A stretch of DNA of 64,000 nucleotides from Flavobacterium sp. HSC-32F16 (GTDB lineage Bacteria; Bacteroidota; Bacteroidia; Flavobacteriales; Flavobacteriaceae), in assembly GCF_024171645.1 (NCBI RefSeq), contig NZ_JALKAC010000012.1:1-64000 (forward strand), given 5' to 3'. This document shows, one piece after another, positions 7,602-16,128 of this stretch. The first letter of the stretch is position 1, and every line of letters starts with the position of its first letter. The notes below the pieces were generated by a model, which saw only the letters and a list, made by a program, of their open reading frames with translations, was not told the origin of the DNA and did no database searches. The translations under genes and the position numbers were made by a program.

Positions 7602-8006
7602 TTAAGCTTCGATAATACTCAAAATTGTCTTTGGAATTTCGGCGAAAGCCTCAAAAGAATAGGGTTTTATAAGATAGGCTTTTACACCCAGATCGTCGCA
7701 TTTTTCTTTGTATGACGGATTTATACTTGTGGAATACACAAAGCAGGGAATGTTTTTTAAGTCTGAATTGTTTAAAATTTGCTGTAAGGCTTCGATGCCG
7801 TCGACAATGGGCATGTTGATATCGGTCAGGATTACGTCTGGGTTTTCGTTTGCCGTGTTTTTTAGGTAATTGAGCAGTTCTTCGCCATTAGCTACAAGGC
7901 TTATTTTCCCGAAATTTGGGTTTTGATTGAATGTTTCGAAGATTACATCAGCATCATCATTATCATCTTCGGCAATTATGATATGCAGGTTGTTTTTTTG
8001 TGGCAT
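7602..8006 (-). CDS. Single-domain response regulator of the Kai-like operon
   Basis: A stand-alone receiver domain of 134 residues from the ATG at 8006, chosen because it follows the kinase stop (8008) by one base. A longer frame to 8048 would run back into the kinase gene. Acidic pocket AEDDNDD near residues 12-18, phospho-acceptor Asp in VILTDINMPIVDG, and conserved Lys in LIKPYS are present. There is no output domain, so it probably relays phosphate or acts by protein contact, like the CheY/Rcp1 type. It is the last gene of kaiC-kaiB-kaiB-kinase-regulator and the expected partner of the kinase encoded just upstream. Confidence 0.88.
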   Translation of the reverse strand: MPQKNNLHIIIAEDDNDDADVIFETFNQNPNFGKISLVANGEELLNYLKNTANENPDVILTDINMPIVDGIEALQQILNNSDLKNIPCFVYSTSINPSYKEKCDDLGVKAYLIKPYSFEAFAEIPKTILSIIEA

Positions 8007-8007
8007 T

Positions 8008-9264
8008 TTATAAAATTGGGAAGTAAAGATTAAATGTCGTTCCTTCATTCAGCGTACTTTCAACGGTAATGTTTCCGGAGTGATTTTCCATAATCTTTTT
8101 ACAAATCGCAAGGCCAATTCCGTTTCCTGAATATTCGTTTCGGGCATGAAGGCGCTGAAAAATGGTAAAGATTTTAAGAAGATGGCTCGACTCCATGCCA
8201 ATCCCGTTGTCTTTAATTTGAATCTTTACAAATTTAGCATTTTGATTTGGCATTTCGGCATTTAAATTTTCGGCCTGATAAATTTCTATCAACGGAGCAA
8301 CGGCTTCTTTACTGTATTTTATGGCGTTGGTAATGAGATTGCCAAAAAGCTGACGGATTTGGACTTTTGAGGCTTTTATGGCCGGTAGTTTTCCTATTTG
8401 AATATCGGCTTTTTTATCGGTAATAATAATTTCGAGATCTTCGATAACTTCGGCAATTACGGATTTCAAGTCAATTTCGGTTCGTTCTTCCTGCGCCGTG
8501 TGCGACGAATACTTAACCAAATCATCAACAAGGGAATTCAATCGCAAGGCCGATGATTTTAAAACATTCATTGATTTGGCATCGGTTTCAGAAAGGTAAC
8601 TTCCGTCGATTCGGTCATTGTGCATGACAATTTTCCGAAGCGGTTCTTTTAAATCGTGCGAGATTACGTGAATAAATTCTTCGAGATTGGTATTGATTCG
8701 GTTTAACTCCTTGATTTTTTCTTCTAATTCCTGCTGATGATGGAGGAGGGCTTCTTCGTGTTTTTTCTTTTCGGTTAAATCGGTAATTACAATTCCTATG
8801 GCTTCTACGGAGGGTTCCAGATCGGTTAAAGCAATGTAAGCCGGAAAAGTTTTTTTATCATTATTCGATTTAAAAAGGATTTCATGGGTTGTGATTCCGT
8901 ATCGTAATGCCTGAATAAGCTGAACAAATTGCGTGGGATTATCAAAATATTCATTTAAATACGTCCCGATAATTTGTTCTGAAGGAAGTCCAACCAATTC
9001 AGAAAAATAGTCGTTGCAATATAATATTAGTCCGTTTCGGGAAATACTAAGCGCACCCTGGCCAAATTTTTCTATTAGAAGTCGATACGTATAATCGGCC
9101 GTTTCTAGGGAATAAAGTTCCGGAACTCCGTTGCTGGTTACGACCAATGCGTCAACGTCTCCTTGTTTTATGGCGTTGACAATGCTGTTAGATTCAAAAA
9201 GTTCTTCTCTTAATGATTCTATTTCTGCTAATAATGATTCTATATTTAGTTTTTTACTCTTCAA
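8008..9264 (-). CDS. PAS-containing histidine kinase of the Kai-like operon
   Basis: A 418-residue soluble kinase. Residues 1-30 form a short coiled coil; about 55-165 a PAS domain (YRLLIEKFGQGALSISRNG); about 168-198 a linker coiled coil; HisKA with His203 in FIHVISHDLKEPLRKI; and a HATPase domain with NLITNAIKYS, DNGIGM and GNGIGLAIC boxes. There are no membrane segments, so it senses an internal cue. It is the fourth gene of the Kai-like operon, two bases from the second kaiB and one base from the receiver gene. In cyanobacteria KaiC signals through the kinase SasA; this kinase lacks SasA's KaiB-like sensor domain but occupies the same place in the pathway by context. Confidence 0.88.
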   Translation of the reverse strand: MKSKKLNIESLLAEIESLREELFESNSIVNAIKQGDVDALVVTSNGVPELYSLETADYTYRLLIEKFGQGALSISRNGLILYCNDYFSELVGLPSEQIIGTYLNEYFDNPTQFVQLIQALRYGITTHEILFKSNNDKKTFPAYIALTDLEPSVEAIGIVITDLTEKKKHEEALLHHQQELEEKIKELNRINTNLEEFIHVISHDLKEPLRKIVMHNDRIDGSYLSETDAKSMNVLKSSALRLNSLVDDLVKYSSHTAQEERTEIDLKSVIAEVIEDLEIIITDKKADIQIGKLPAIKASKVQIRQLFGNLITNAIKYSKEAVAPLIEIYQAENLNAEMPNQNAKFVKIQIKDNGIGMESSHLLKIFTIFQRLHARNEYSGNGIGLAICKKIMENHSGNITVESTLNEGTTFNLYFPIL

Positions 9265-9265
9265 A

Positions 9266-9565
9266 TTATTCGCCTATATTTAGTATATATAAAACCTTTG
9301 CTTTATCTGATAAATCGCCCAGAATAATTCTTCTTGGTTCTGGATAAATTTTAATTAATGTAGGAATGGCCACAATTTGATGAATTACGGCTTGTTCCTT
9401 ATCACGACTGATATCTATAATTTCTAATTCGTAATTATTGTTGAGATAAGTGTCGCAGATTTTGCGTAAATTTTCGATTGCATGCCCTGATTTAACAGAC
9501 ATACCTGAAACAAAAAGTAAAAACTTATGTTTGGTTGTACTTGTGCCATCAGCTAAATCTTCCAT
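9266..9565 (-). CDS. Divergent KaiB-like protein (second copy)
   Basis: A 99-residue thioredoxin-like KaiB domain: KFLLFVSGMSVKSGHAIENL, then YELEIIDISRDKEQA, VAIPTLIKIYPEPRR and the signature GDLSDKAKVLYIL. It keeps the fold pattern and the cis-proline PTL, but has diverged from the canonical copy at 9569. The LKNPQLA motif is replaced by SRDKEQA, and there is an N-terminal extension of about 12 residues. It may bind KaiC in a different state or compete with the first KaiB. It sits 3 bases from the first kaiB and 1 base from the kinase gene, within one transcript. Confidence 0.85.
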   Translation of the reverse strand: MEDLADGTSTTKHKFLLFVSGMSVKSGHAIENLRKICDTYLNNNYELEIIDISRDKEQAVIHQIVAIPTLIKIYPEPRRIILGDLSDKAKVLYILNIGE

Positions 9566-9568
9566 AAT

Positions 9569-9862
9569 TTAGCTGTTTATAGGTTTAATATTAAGTCCAA
9601 CAAGTACTCTTTCTTCATTAGAAAGATCACCTATAATTTTACGTATAGGCTCAGGAAATTTTCTCACCAGGGTTGGTACAGCCAAAATTTGATCGCCTTC
9701 TGCCAATTGCGGATTCTTCAGCAAATCGATAATCTCGATGCTGTATTTTCCTTTTAAATGTTCTTCGGCGTATTTTTTTATGTTCTCAAGCGCCTTGATC
9801 GATTTTGGCGTCTGACCTGCGATATAGAGCAATAATTGCCATTCGGCTACTTCTTTTTTCAT
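9569..9862 (-). CDS. kaiB: KaiB-like clock protein
   Basis: A 97-residue protein with strong resemblance to cyanobacterial KaiB: LLLYIAGQTPKSIKALENI, IEIIDLLKNPQLAEGD, ILAVPTLVRKFPEPIRK and IIGDLSNEERVLVGL are all close to the KaiB consensus. KaiB is a metamorphic thioredoxin-like protein that binds the CI ring of KaiC. The gene starts one base after the kaiC stop (9864), the tightest spacing in this operon. No kaiA is present, as is usual outside cyanobacteria; such kaiBC systems have been linked to stress responses rather than true circadian oscillation. Confidence 0.92.
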   Translation of the reverse strand: MKKEVAEWQLLLYIAGQTPKSIKALENIKKYAEEHLKGKYSIEIIDLLKNPQLAEGDQILAVPTLVRKFPEPIRKIIGDLSNEERVLVGLNIKPINS

Positions 9863-9863
9863 T

Positions 9864-11543
9864 TTAATTTTCTTTTTTCTTAGAAGATAGTTTTTCCTGC
9901 AATTCTTCTGTTGCTTTAAGGATACTCAGTTCTTCTTCTGCCGATTCAAATTCGGTTCTCAAGGCTTCAATATTAGCTTCAAGAACTTTTCGTTTACGTT
10001 CAATTTCTCTGTCTTTTCGGCTTATTTCATTTTGTAGTTTAATATCAGAAATGGTTTTCTTAAACTGATGTGATTTTCTTGCGGCTCCGGTCAGGATTCC
10101 CTGCGGACCTAATTCTACATCGAGTAATTCGATTCCGTTACTGGTAATCACAAATTCCCTAACCTGGTTAGAATGTCCCATTCCTCGGGCTTTGATAATG
10201 AAAATTCCGCGATTTCTTTCGCCAACGCCTTCCATATCACGAACGGTAATCCAGGTATCTACTAATGATGATACGGATTCTTCGGCCAAATCGGGTCTGA
10301 AATTATCTGTTTGTTTGTTTAATGACGTAAACATCGCCGTAATATTATTGGCTTTGAGCATATCAATTAACCTTACAAGCATAGAACGAACTTCGTGCTC
10401 GCTTCCTACTGAAATAAGATTACTAATAGGATCTATAATAATAGTGGTAGGCTGAAACTCTTTGATCATTTTTCGAAGCGTAAGCAAATGCAGTTCAAGT
10501 CCGTTTAACGACGGTCGGGAAGAATGGATTTGCAAAGTTCCTTTTTTGATATGTTTATCCAGATCGATACCAATTGATTTCATGTTTCGAACCAATTGAT
10601 GCGGAGATTCTTCAAAAGCGAAATAAATCGTTTTTTCGTTCTTTTCGCATTGCTTGTTGGCAAAATAACAGGCAACGGTAGTTTTGGCTGTTCCGGCAGT
10701 TCCTGATATTAAAATGTTGCTTCCGCGATAGAAACCTCCTCCATGAAACATATCATTTAATCCGGGAACGCCTGTAGAAATAATATCTGAGGAAACTTCG
10801 TTATCGAGTTTTAATGACGTAATAGGAAGTACCGAAATACCATCTTCATCAATTAAAAACGGATATTCGTTTGTTCCGTGTGTTGAACCTCTGTATTTTA
10901 CAATTCGGAGTCTTCTGGTCGAAACCTGCTCAATAACACGGTGGTCGAGAACAATTACGCAGTCTGAAACGTATTCCTCTAATCCCTGACGGGTTAAGGT
11001 TGCTTCGCCGCGTTCCCCTGTAATAACCGCTGTAACGCCTTTTGTTTTTAGCCAGTGAAATAATCTTCGTAATTCGGCTCTTAAAATTGCCTGATTATCA
11101 AGACCAGCAAACAGAGACTCTATTGTATCGAGTACAACTCGGGTTGCTTTTATAGAATCAATGGCGTGGCCTAATCGTATAAATAAACCGTCAAGATCAT
11201 ATTCTCCTGCTTCTTCAATTTCTGATCTTTCGACACGAACATGATCGACTACGAGTTTTTTATCTTTTTTAAGTTGTTCAAGGTCAAAGCCTAACGATTT
11301 TACGTTTAAAGTAAGATCATCCGAAGGCTCTTCAAAAGACATGAAAACTCCGGGTTCGTTGAATTCTGTAATACCTTTAATAAGGAATTGCATTGACAAT
11401 AGTGTTTTTCCGCATCCGGCACCACCGCAAATTAAGGTTGGACGCCCTTGTGGGAAACCGCCATCCGTAATTTCGTCTAGTCCGTCAACTCCGGTTGGAG
11501 TTTTTGGAAATATAAAATGATGTGATTTTGTTTTTTCTTGCAC
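9864..11543 (-). CDS. kaiC: KaiC-like double-domain ATPase/kinase
   Basis: A 559-residue tandem RecA-like protein. CI domain: Walker A GGAGCGKT (40-47), catalytic Glu pair in SFEEPSD (71-72). CII domain: Walker A GTAGTAKT (281-288), Glu pair FEES (311-312). By eye, SSLVDTWI (425-432) aligns with the SerThr phosphorylation site of cyanobacterial KaiC, giving Ser425-Ser426 in place of Ser-Thr. Residues about 495-555 form a charged coiled coil that replaces the cyanobacterial C-terminal KaiA-binding tail. It is the first gene of the operon, with a consensus promoter at 11567-11596. The start ATG at 11543 leaves a short leader. The gap 11597-11925 contains no gene that I can support. Confidence 0.94.
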   Translation of the reverse strand: MQEKTKSHHFIFPKTPTGVDGLDEITDGGFPQGRPTLICGGAGCGKTLLSMQFLIKGITEFNEPGVFMSFEEPSDDLTLNVKSLGFDLEQLKKDKKLVVDHVRVERSEIEEAGEYDLDGLFIRLGHAIDSIKATRVVLDTIESLFAGLDNQAILRAELRRLFHWLKTKGVTAVITGERGEATLTRQGLEEYVSDCVIVLDHRVIEQVSTRRLRIVKYRGSTHGTNEYPFLIDEDGISVLPITSLKLDNEVSSDIISTGVPGLNDMFHGGGFYRGSNILISGTAGTAKTTVACYFANKQCEKNEKTIYFAFEESPHQLVRNMKSIGIDLDKHIKKGTLQIHSSRPSLNGLELHLLTLRKMIKEFQPTTIIIDPISNLISVGSEHEVRSMLVRLIDMLKANNITAMFTSLNKQTDNFRPDLAEESVSSLVDTWITVRDMEGVGERNRGIFIIKARGMGHSNQVREFVITSNGIELLDVELGPQGILTGAARKSHQFKKTISDIKLQNEISRKDREIERKRKVLEANIEALRTEFESAEEELSILKATEELQEKLSSKKKEN

Positions 11544-11566
11544 GATAATAAAATTCAGTATTAACT

Positions 11567-11596
11567 CAAATATACGTTTTCCTACACGATTTACAA
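11567..11596 (-). promoter_or_regulatory. Bacteroidota sigma-ABfr promoter of the Kai-like operon
   Basis: On the minus strand: TTG at 11596-11594, 19 intervening bases, then TATATTTG at 11574-11567. This matches the Bacteroidota primary-sigma consensus TTG-N19-TAnnTTTG exactly. The kaiC start codon lies about 24 bases downstream of the -7 element. Confidence 0.82.
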
Positions 11597-11925
11597 TGAA
11601 TTCTTATTAAGATTTAACAGCTGTTTAATGAAGTTTTAAAAATAAATTAAGAAAATTAAGCTTTAAATATGAATAAATCGGATAATTTTAACCAAATAAT
11701 TGCAAAATCAATTTGAATATTTAACAGTAATTTTTCTGTTTTGACTGAAATTGATTTTTGGTAATATCTAAATGTTAAATTTTATTGATAACTCTTTTTT
11801 GATTAAGATAATAGTCTTTTTTTGAAGCGATTTAGTTGGCTTCTATAAGAGTTATAAAACCCTTTTTGACTTTCTTAAAGGAACTAAAAGACACATAAAG
11901 TGATGTTTTTTTATTGATTCTTATT

Positions 11926-12909
11926 TTATTTTTTCAATTTTTTAATATCTGCTTCAATTTCTTTTAGACTTTGTTCAATCTCTATATTTTTTCTTATGTC
12001 CTTAAACTTTCTAAATTCTTCTGTAGATTTATCCAGAGCCATTTGATGACTAATTTTTCCAGCATGTGACAATAATTCTCTTCCATTAAGTTGCAAAATA
12101 CTATCAAGGCGTTGCGCCCAATCTCTCATATACATTGGAGTTTGCTGCTGTGCCATAGTTTCGGCGAATGCTAAATATTGCTCAACCAATAGTCCTAAAA
12201 GTTTTATTTCATCTTCATTAAGATAGTTTTTAGCTACACTTACGTCCGTTTTTTGCACTTCTTTTTCATTCTTCTTATCAAAAGACTGCATTCCTAATAG
12301 TGGTAATGAAGCATCAACTCTGCGATATATTAGTTCAGCTGCTGTATTTTGAGAGATTGCCCAAAGAAGTTTATTTTGTACTATTTTGAAAAATGAAATT
12401 GTTGTTTCATCCTTTGGATCATAATCAATACTGGTAGTGTAGATATCTTTTATTTTTTGATAGAAGAATTTTTCAGATATTCGGATTTCACGAATGCGTT
12501 GCTGCAATTCATTGAAATAATTCATAGTATTGCCCGATTTAAAGCGATCATCGTTTAAAGCAAAACCTTTAACAATATATTCTTTTAAACGCTGTGTTGC
12601 CCATATTCTGAATTGTGTTCCTTGCAGTGATTTTACTCTGTAGCCAACAGAAATTATTACATCAAGATTGTAATAATTAGGTGCTTTTTGCTGAAATTCG
12701 GAATTTCCGAATTTGTGTATACACAAGTTTTCCTGAAGTTCACCTTCTTCAAAAATATTTTTAATGTGTTCGTTAATTGTAGATTTGGCTTTACCAAATA
12801 ATTGTGCCATTTGGTCTTGTGTTAACCAAACTGTTTCTTCTTCAAGCTGTACATCAATTTTAATATTACCTTCCTGACTTTGATATATAAGTATTTCCCC
12901 AGTATTCAT
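11926..12909 (-). CDS. rhuM: RhuM family protein (DNA-binding-like, unknown role)
   Basis: A 327-residue protein of the virulence RhuM family: N-terminal EILIYQSQEGNIKIDVQLEE, then VWLTQDQMAQLFGKAKSTIN (an HTH-like segment, residues about 28-47), NLDVIISVGYRVKS, and RIWATQRLKEYIVKGFALND. The C-terminal part is helical. RhuM proteins are widespread on pathogenicity islands and near mobile DNA and defence genes; their biochemical function is not established. There is no signal peptide. It is isolated here, flanked by gaps of ~380 and ~320 bp, and has no visible toxin or restriction partner, so it may have arrived by transfer. Confidence 0.85.
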   Translation of the reverse strand: MNTGEILIYQSQEGNIKIDVQLEEETVWLTQDQMAQLFGKAKSTINEHIKNIFEEGELQENLCIHKFGNSEFQQKAPNYYNLDVIISVGYRVKSLQGTQFRIWATQRLKEYIVKGFALNDDRFKSGNTMNYFNELQQRIREIRISEKFFYQKIKDIYTTSIDYDPKDETTISFFKIVQNKLLWAISQNTAAELIYRRVDASLPLLGMQSFDKKNEKEVQKTDVSVAKNYLNEDEIKLLGLLVEQYLAFAETMAQQQTPMYMRDWAQRLDSILQLNGRELLSHAGKISHQMALDKSTEEFRKFKDIRKNIEIEQSLKEIEADIKKLKK

Positions 12910-13197
12910 TTATATTATTCTTTAATTTAAGATGTCATTTCTCTAATAACTGATTATCCAGAATCTAAGTTGGTTTAAAAAATTAAATGTATTTGTTTTA
13001 TTGCGGATTGCGTTTCGAAATAAATTTTGGAGCTAAAGTATTAAATAATTTTCTATGATAAATTAGTAATTATTTAATTAATAAGAAAAGGACTTCTTTT
13101 TTATAAGTTCAAATTTAACTTTTAAACATTTGAGGCTCAAATTTTCGTCGCAGGTATACTCTATGATACCTCTAAAAAAGCAATACCATTTGCAATT

Positions 13198-13205
13198 TAA
13201 CTTTG
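13198..13205 (+). promoter_or_regulatory. Putative -7 element of the SDR gene at 13231
   Basis: TAACTTTG fits TAnnTTTG and lies 25 bases before the ATG. No TTG is found at the -33 position, so it may need an activator. A single TTTGTCC overlaps its end, similar to the boxes at 14416 and 16875. The rest of the gap 12910-13197 shows only AT-rich sequence and a small palindrome, TTTGAGGCTCAAA, near 13130. Confidence 0.35.
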
Positions 13206-13230
13206 TCCCATTAATTTAAAACATATAAAA

Positions 13231-13974
13231 ATGGACAATTTAAAAGATAAAGTAGCCGTAATTACAGGTGGAAACAGCGGTATAGGATATGCCACAGCAA
13301 AACAATTTAAAGAACAGGGAGCACAAGTTATTATTACCGGAAGAAGAAAAGAAGCAATTGAAAAAGCGGCACTGGAACTGGGCGTTACGGCAATAACTGC
13401 GGATCAATCGAGTATTTCGGACATTGAAAGTCTGGCTTTAAAAGTTAAACAGGATTTTGGTAAAGTGGATATTCTTTTCATCAATGCCGGAATTGCCGGA
13501 TTAGGAAATATCGAACAAGCAACTGAAGAACAATTTGACAGTATCATGGATGTGAATTTTAAAGGTGCCTATTTCACATTAAGCCGATTTATTCCCATTT
13601 TGAATGACGGTGCATCGGTTGTTTTTCTTTCTTCGAATACTGCCAGTATGCCGGGACCGGGATCTTCAGTTTATTCTGCCAGTAAATCCGCTTTGAATTC
13701 GGTTATGAAATCAGCAGCTTTGGAATTAGCGCCTAGAAAAATTAGGGTGAATTCCATTAGTCCGGGACCAACCCAAACTGAAGTCATGAAAAAAGTTGGT
13801 TTAGATGAAGCAACCGTAAATGGTATTATGGATATTGTTATTGAGAAAGTACCTTTAAAACAAATGGGGAAATCTGAAGATGTTGCTAAAATGGTTTCGT
13901 ATCTAAGCAGTGAAGCAGCAAAATTCATCACCGGAGCAGATTTCATTATGGATGGGGGAATGGTTCTTTCTTAA
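13231..13974 (+). CDS. Short-chain dehydrogenase/reductase
   Basis: A 247-residue classical SDR. Cofactor motif TGGNSGIG (residues about 12-19), an Arg-Arg pair after beta2 (GRRKEA) suggesting NADP preference, NAG at 86-88, catalytic Ser in VFLSSNTAS, and Tyr/Lys in YSASKSA. The C-terminus FITGADFIMDGG is typical. The cytoplasmic enzyme reduces a carbonyl or oxidises an alcohol; the substrate cannot be told. It is transcribed alone, followed by a 340 bp nested palindrome at 14019-14361. It opens a series of plus-strand redox and detoxification genes. Confidence 0.9.
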   Translation: MDNLKDKVAVITGGNSGIGYATAKQFKEQGAQVIITGRRKEAIEKAALELGVTAITADQSSISDIESLALKVKQDFGKVDILFINAGIAGLGNIEQATEEQFDSIMDVNFKGAYFTLSRFIPILNDGASVVFLSSNTASMPGPGSSVYSASKSALNSVMKSAALELAPRKIRVNSISPGPTQTEVMKKVGLDEATVNGIMDIVIEKVPLKQMGKSEDVAKMVSYLSSEAAKFITGADFIMDGGMVLS

Positions 13975-14018
13975 AGTTATGAATTATTAGTTATAAGTTA
14001 TGAGTTGATTTTTTTAAC

Positions 14019-14361
14019 CGCAAAGGACGCTATGGTTTACGCAATCCCGATAACTATCGGGAGCAAAGTTTTTTTAATCTCGCAAAGTCGCAAAGCCGCA
14101 GAGTTTTTTTGTTTCACGCAGATTTCGCAGATTTAGGCAGATTATTTTTTTAATTTTTTAATAAATAATCAATTAAAATCTGCCTAAATCTGCGAAATCT
14201 GCGTGAAAAAATCATTTTAATCCTTTTAATCTGTGGCAAAAAATAATAATCTGTGGCAAAAAAACACATAAAGATCGCAAAGCTATTACACACATAGCTT
14301 TGCGATCTTTGCGTTTCTATAAAGCCTTACGAGCCAAAAATCTTTGCGTGCTTTGCGGTTA
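14019..14361. repeat. Nested palindromic intergenic repeat
   Basis: Outer arms CCGCAAAGGACGC and GCGTGCTTTGCGG. Inside, a perfect ~32 bp inverted repeat runs from 14112-14143 to 14177-14208 (arms begin TTTCACGCAGATTTCGCAG), and another at about 14270-14286 and 14294-14310 (AAAGATCGCAAAGCTAT). ATCTGTGGCAAAA occurs twice. Related blocks occur at 15845, 16583, 19324, 22585 and 23891. No coding capacity; it probably folds in RNA and marks 3' ends of the flanking genes. Confidence 0.8.
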
Positions 14362-14415
14362 AGTTATTCGCATTTCAAACTCATAACTCATAATTAAAAA
14401 CTTCTAACTCAAACA

Positions 14416-14491
14416 CTGTCCGTTTCACCTCAAACTTCGTCCGTTTGGACTGTTTTCTCATTTCGTAAGAAGGGTTATCGAAATACTTTTG
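14416..14491 (+). promoter_or_regulatory. Direct-repeat operator and -7 element of the epoxide hydrolase gene
   Basis: CTGTCCGTTTCACC at 14416 and TCGTCCGTTTGG at 14437 share GTCCGTTT with a 21-base period, two turns of the helix, the layout of AraC-family half-sites. TACTTTTG (14484-14491) fits the -7 consensus, and the -33 TTG is missing, which suits activator dependence. The region is homologous to 16875-16950 upstream of another hydrolase, down to the shared GAAGAAATTAACTGATA. The AraC gene at 21741 is a candidate regulator (inference). Confidence 0.6.
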
Positions 14492-14535
14492 ACGAAGAAA
14501 TTAACTGATATTCAAATAATTTAAAAATCAAAAAA

Positions 14536-15828
14536 ATGAAAACACTTCAACTAAACAAGCGTAGTTTTTTAAACGCTATTGCAACTGGAACTTTTATGTT
14601 GGCTACTGCCGTATCTTTTGCACAGAATGAAACTAAAACCGATTGTAATTTAATTCGTCCATATCACATCAGCGTTTCACAAGAAGCGATTACAGAACTT
14701 CGCAATCGAGTAAATGCTACAAGATGGCCGGATAAAGAAACCGTAGCAGATCAATCTCAGGGAGTAAAACTAGAGCAGATTCAGAATCTGGTTAAATACT
14801 GGGGAACCAATTATGACTGGCACAAAACAGAAGAAAAACTAAACGCACTTCCTCAATTTGTAACCAACATCGACGGACTGGATATTCAATTCATCCATAT
14901 AAAATCAAAACATAAAAATGCTTTACCGTTAATTATTACTCACGGATGGCCGGGATCCTTTTTTGAACTTTTAAAAGTAATTGGTCCATTAACAGATCCA
15001 ACAGCGTATGGCGGAAAAGCAGAAGACGCCTTTGATTTGGTTATTCCTTCAATGCCGGGTTACGGTTTTTCTGAAAAGCCAAAAGGAACAGGCTGGGGGC
15101 CAGAGAAAATAGGAAATGCATGGAATGTTTTAATGAAACGTTTAGGCTACAAACAGTATGTTTCTCAAGGTGGTGACTGGGGTTCTGTAATTGCGGATGC
15201 CATGGCGCGCCAAGCTCCAGAAGGTTTATTGGGAATTCACGTAAACATGCCTGCAACAGTTCCTGCCGATGTTGCCAAAGCACTTAAAGACGGTGATCCG
15301 GCACCAAAAGGATTATCGGTTAAAGAAAATGCAGCTTTTAATTCTCTGAATAAATTATACACAAAAGGCGGTGGTTATGCCGGAATGATGGTTACCCGTC
15401 CGCAGACTTTAGGTTACGGACTTACGGATTCTCCTGTTGGTTTGGCTTCGTTTTTCCTGGATAAATTCAACGAATGGACCTACAGCGGAGGAAATGCCGA
15501 AAATTCACTGACTAAAGATGAAATGCTGGATGATATTTCGCTTTACTGGTTTACGAATACAGCCAATTCATCTGCTAATTTATATTGGGAGAATAACAAC
15601 AATAACTTCAATGCTGTTGAACAAAAAACAGCCGAAATTAAGATTCCGGTTGCGATAACTGTTTTTCCGGGAGAAATTTATCAAGCACCAAAAACATGGG
15701 CTGAAAAAGCATACAAAAACCTGATTTATTTTAAAGAAGTAAACAAAGGCGGACATTTTGCTTCTTGGGAAGAACCACAATTGTTTTCAGTTGAACTTCG
15801 TGCTGCTTTTAAATCATTGAGAAAATAA
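14536..15828 (+). CDS. Exported epoxide hydrolase (EHN-type alpha/beta hydrolase)
   Basis: A 430-residue protein with an N-terminal signal peptide (RSFLNAIATGTFMLATAVSFAQ region, cleavage near residue 30). Residues about 38-150 are the EHN N-terminal domain of microsomal-type epoxide hydrolases (RPYHISVSQEAITELRNRV; NYDWHKTEEKLNALPQF). Then comes the alpha/beta-hydrolase core: oxyanion motif HGWPGSF, nucleophile Asp in SQGGDWGS, and catalytic His in KGGHFASWEEP. It hydrolyses epoxides to diols, or acts on a related electrophile, in the periplasm. It is paired by its upstream regulatory sequence with the hydrolase at 16995. A likely monocistronic unit between palindromic repeats. Confidence 0.88.
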   Translation: MKTLQLNKRSFLNAIATGTFMLATAVSFAQNETKTDCNLIRPYHISVSQEAITELRNRVNATRWPDKETVADQSQGVKLEQIQNLVKYWGTNYDWHKTEEKLNALPQFVTNIDGLDIQFIHIKSKHKNALPLIITHGWPGSFFELLKVIGPLTDPTAYGGKAEDAFDLVIPSMPGYGFSEKPKGTGWGPEKIGNAWNVLMKRLGYKQYVSQGGDWGSVIADAMARQAPEGLLGIHVNMPATVPADVAKALKDGDPAPKGLSVKENAAFNSLNKLYTKGGGYAGMMVTRPQTLGYGLTDSPVGLASFFLDKFNEWTYSGGNAENSLTKDEMLDDISLYWFTNTANSSANLYWENNNNNFNAVEQKTAEIKIPVAITVFPGEIYQAPKTWAEKAYKNLIYFKEVNKGGHFASWEEPQLFSVELRAAFKSLRK

Positions 15829-15844
15829 TCTAATATTTCTTTTT

Positions 15845-16117
15845 AAACACATAGAGACATAGGTTGAAAACGTGGTAAAAGGTTTTTGAAAAAATCTAGA
15901 TTTTAACACATAGCTCTATGTCTGTGGTTGAAATGTTTCACGCAGATTCGGCAGATTTGAGCAGATTATATTGAATAAAAAATTTGCGTTTATCTGCTTA
16001 AATCTTTTTAAAATCTGCGTGAAAAACCCAGCAAACTATGTTTGTTCAAAACAAGTGAAACGCCTTTATAGACAAGAAAAACTATGTCCCTATGTATTTA
16101 AAAAACTAACCACTAAA
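15845..16117. repeat. Palindromic intergenic repeat
   Basis: A nested inverted structure: AACACATAGAGACATAG at the left is answered by CTATGTCCCTATGTA at the right, and CACGCAGATTCGGCAGATTT by AAATCTGCGTGAAAAA. ACACATAGCTCTATGT is a smaller palindrome within. Same family as 19324-19695 and 22585-22860. No supported gene; a 63-codon frame across it is an artefact. Confidence 0.7.
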
Positions 16118-16128
16118 AAAATAAAATC

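Noticed and set aside
7602..11543. A kaiA gene accompanying kaiBC
   Set aside because: No frame near the operon resembles KaiA, and non-cyanobacterial systems generally lack it.
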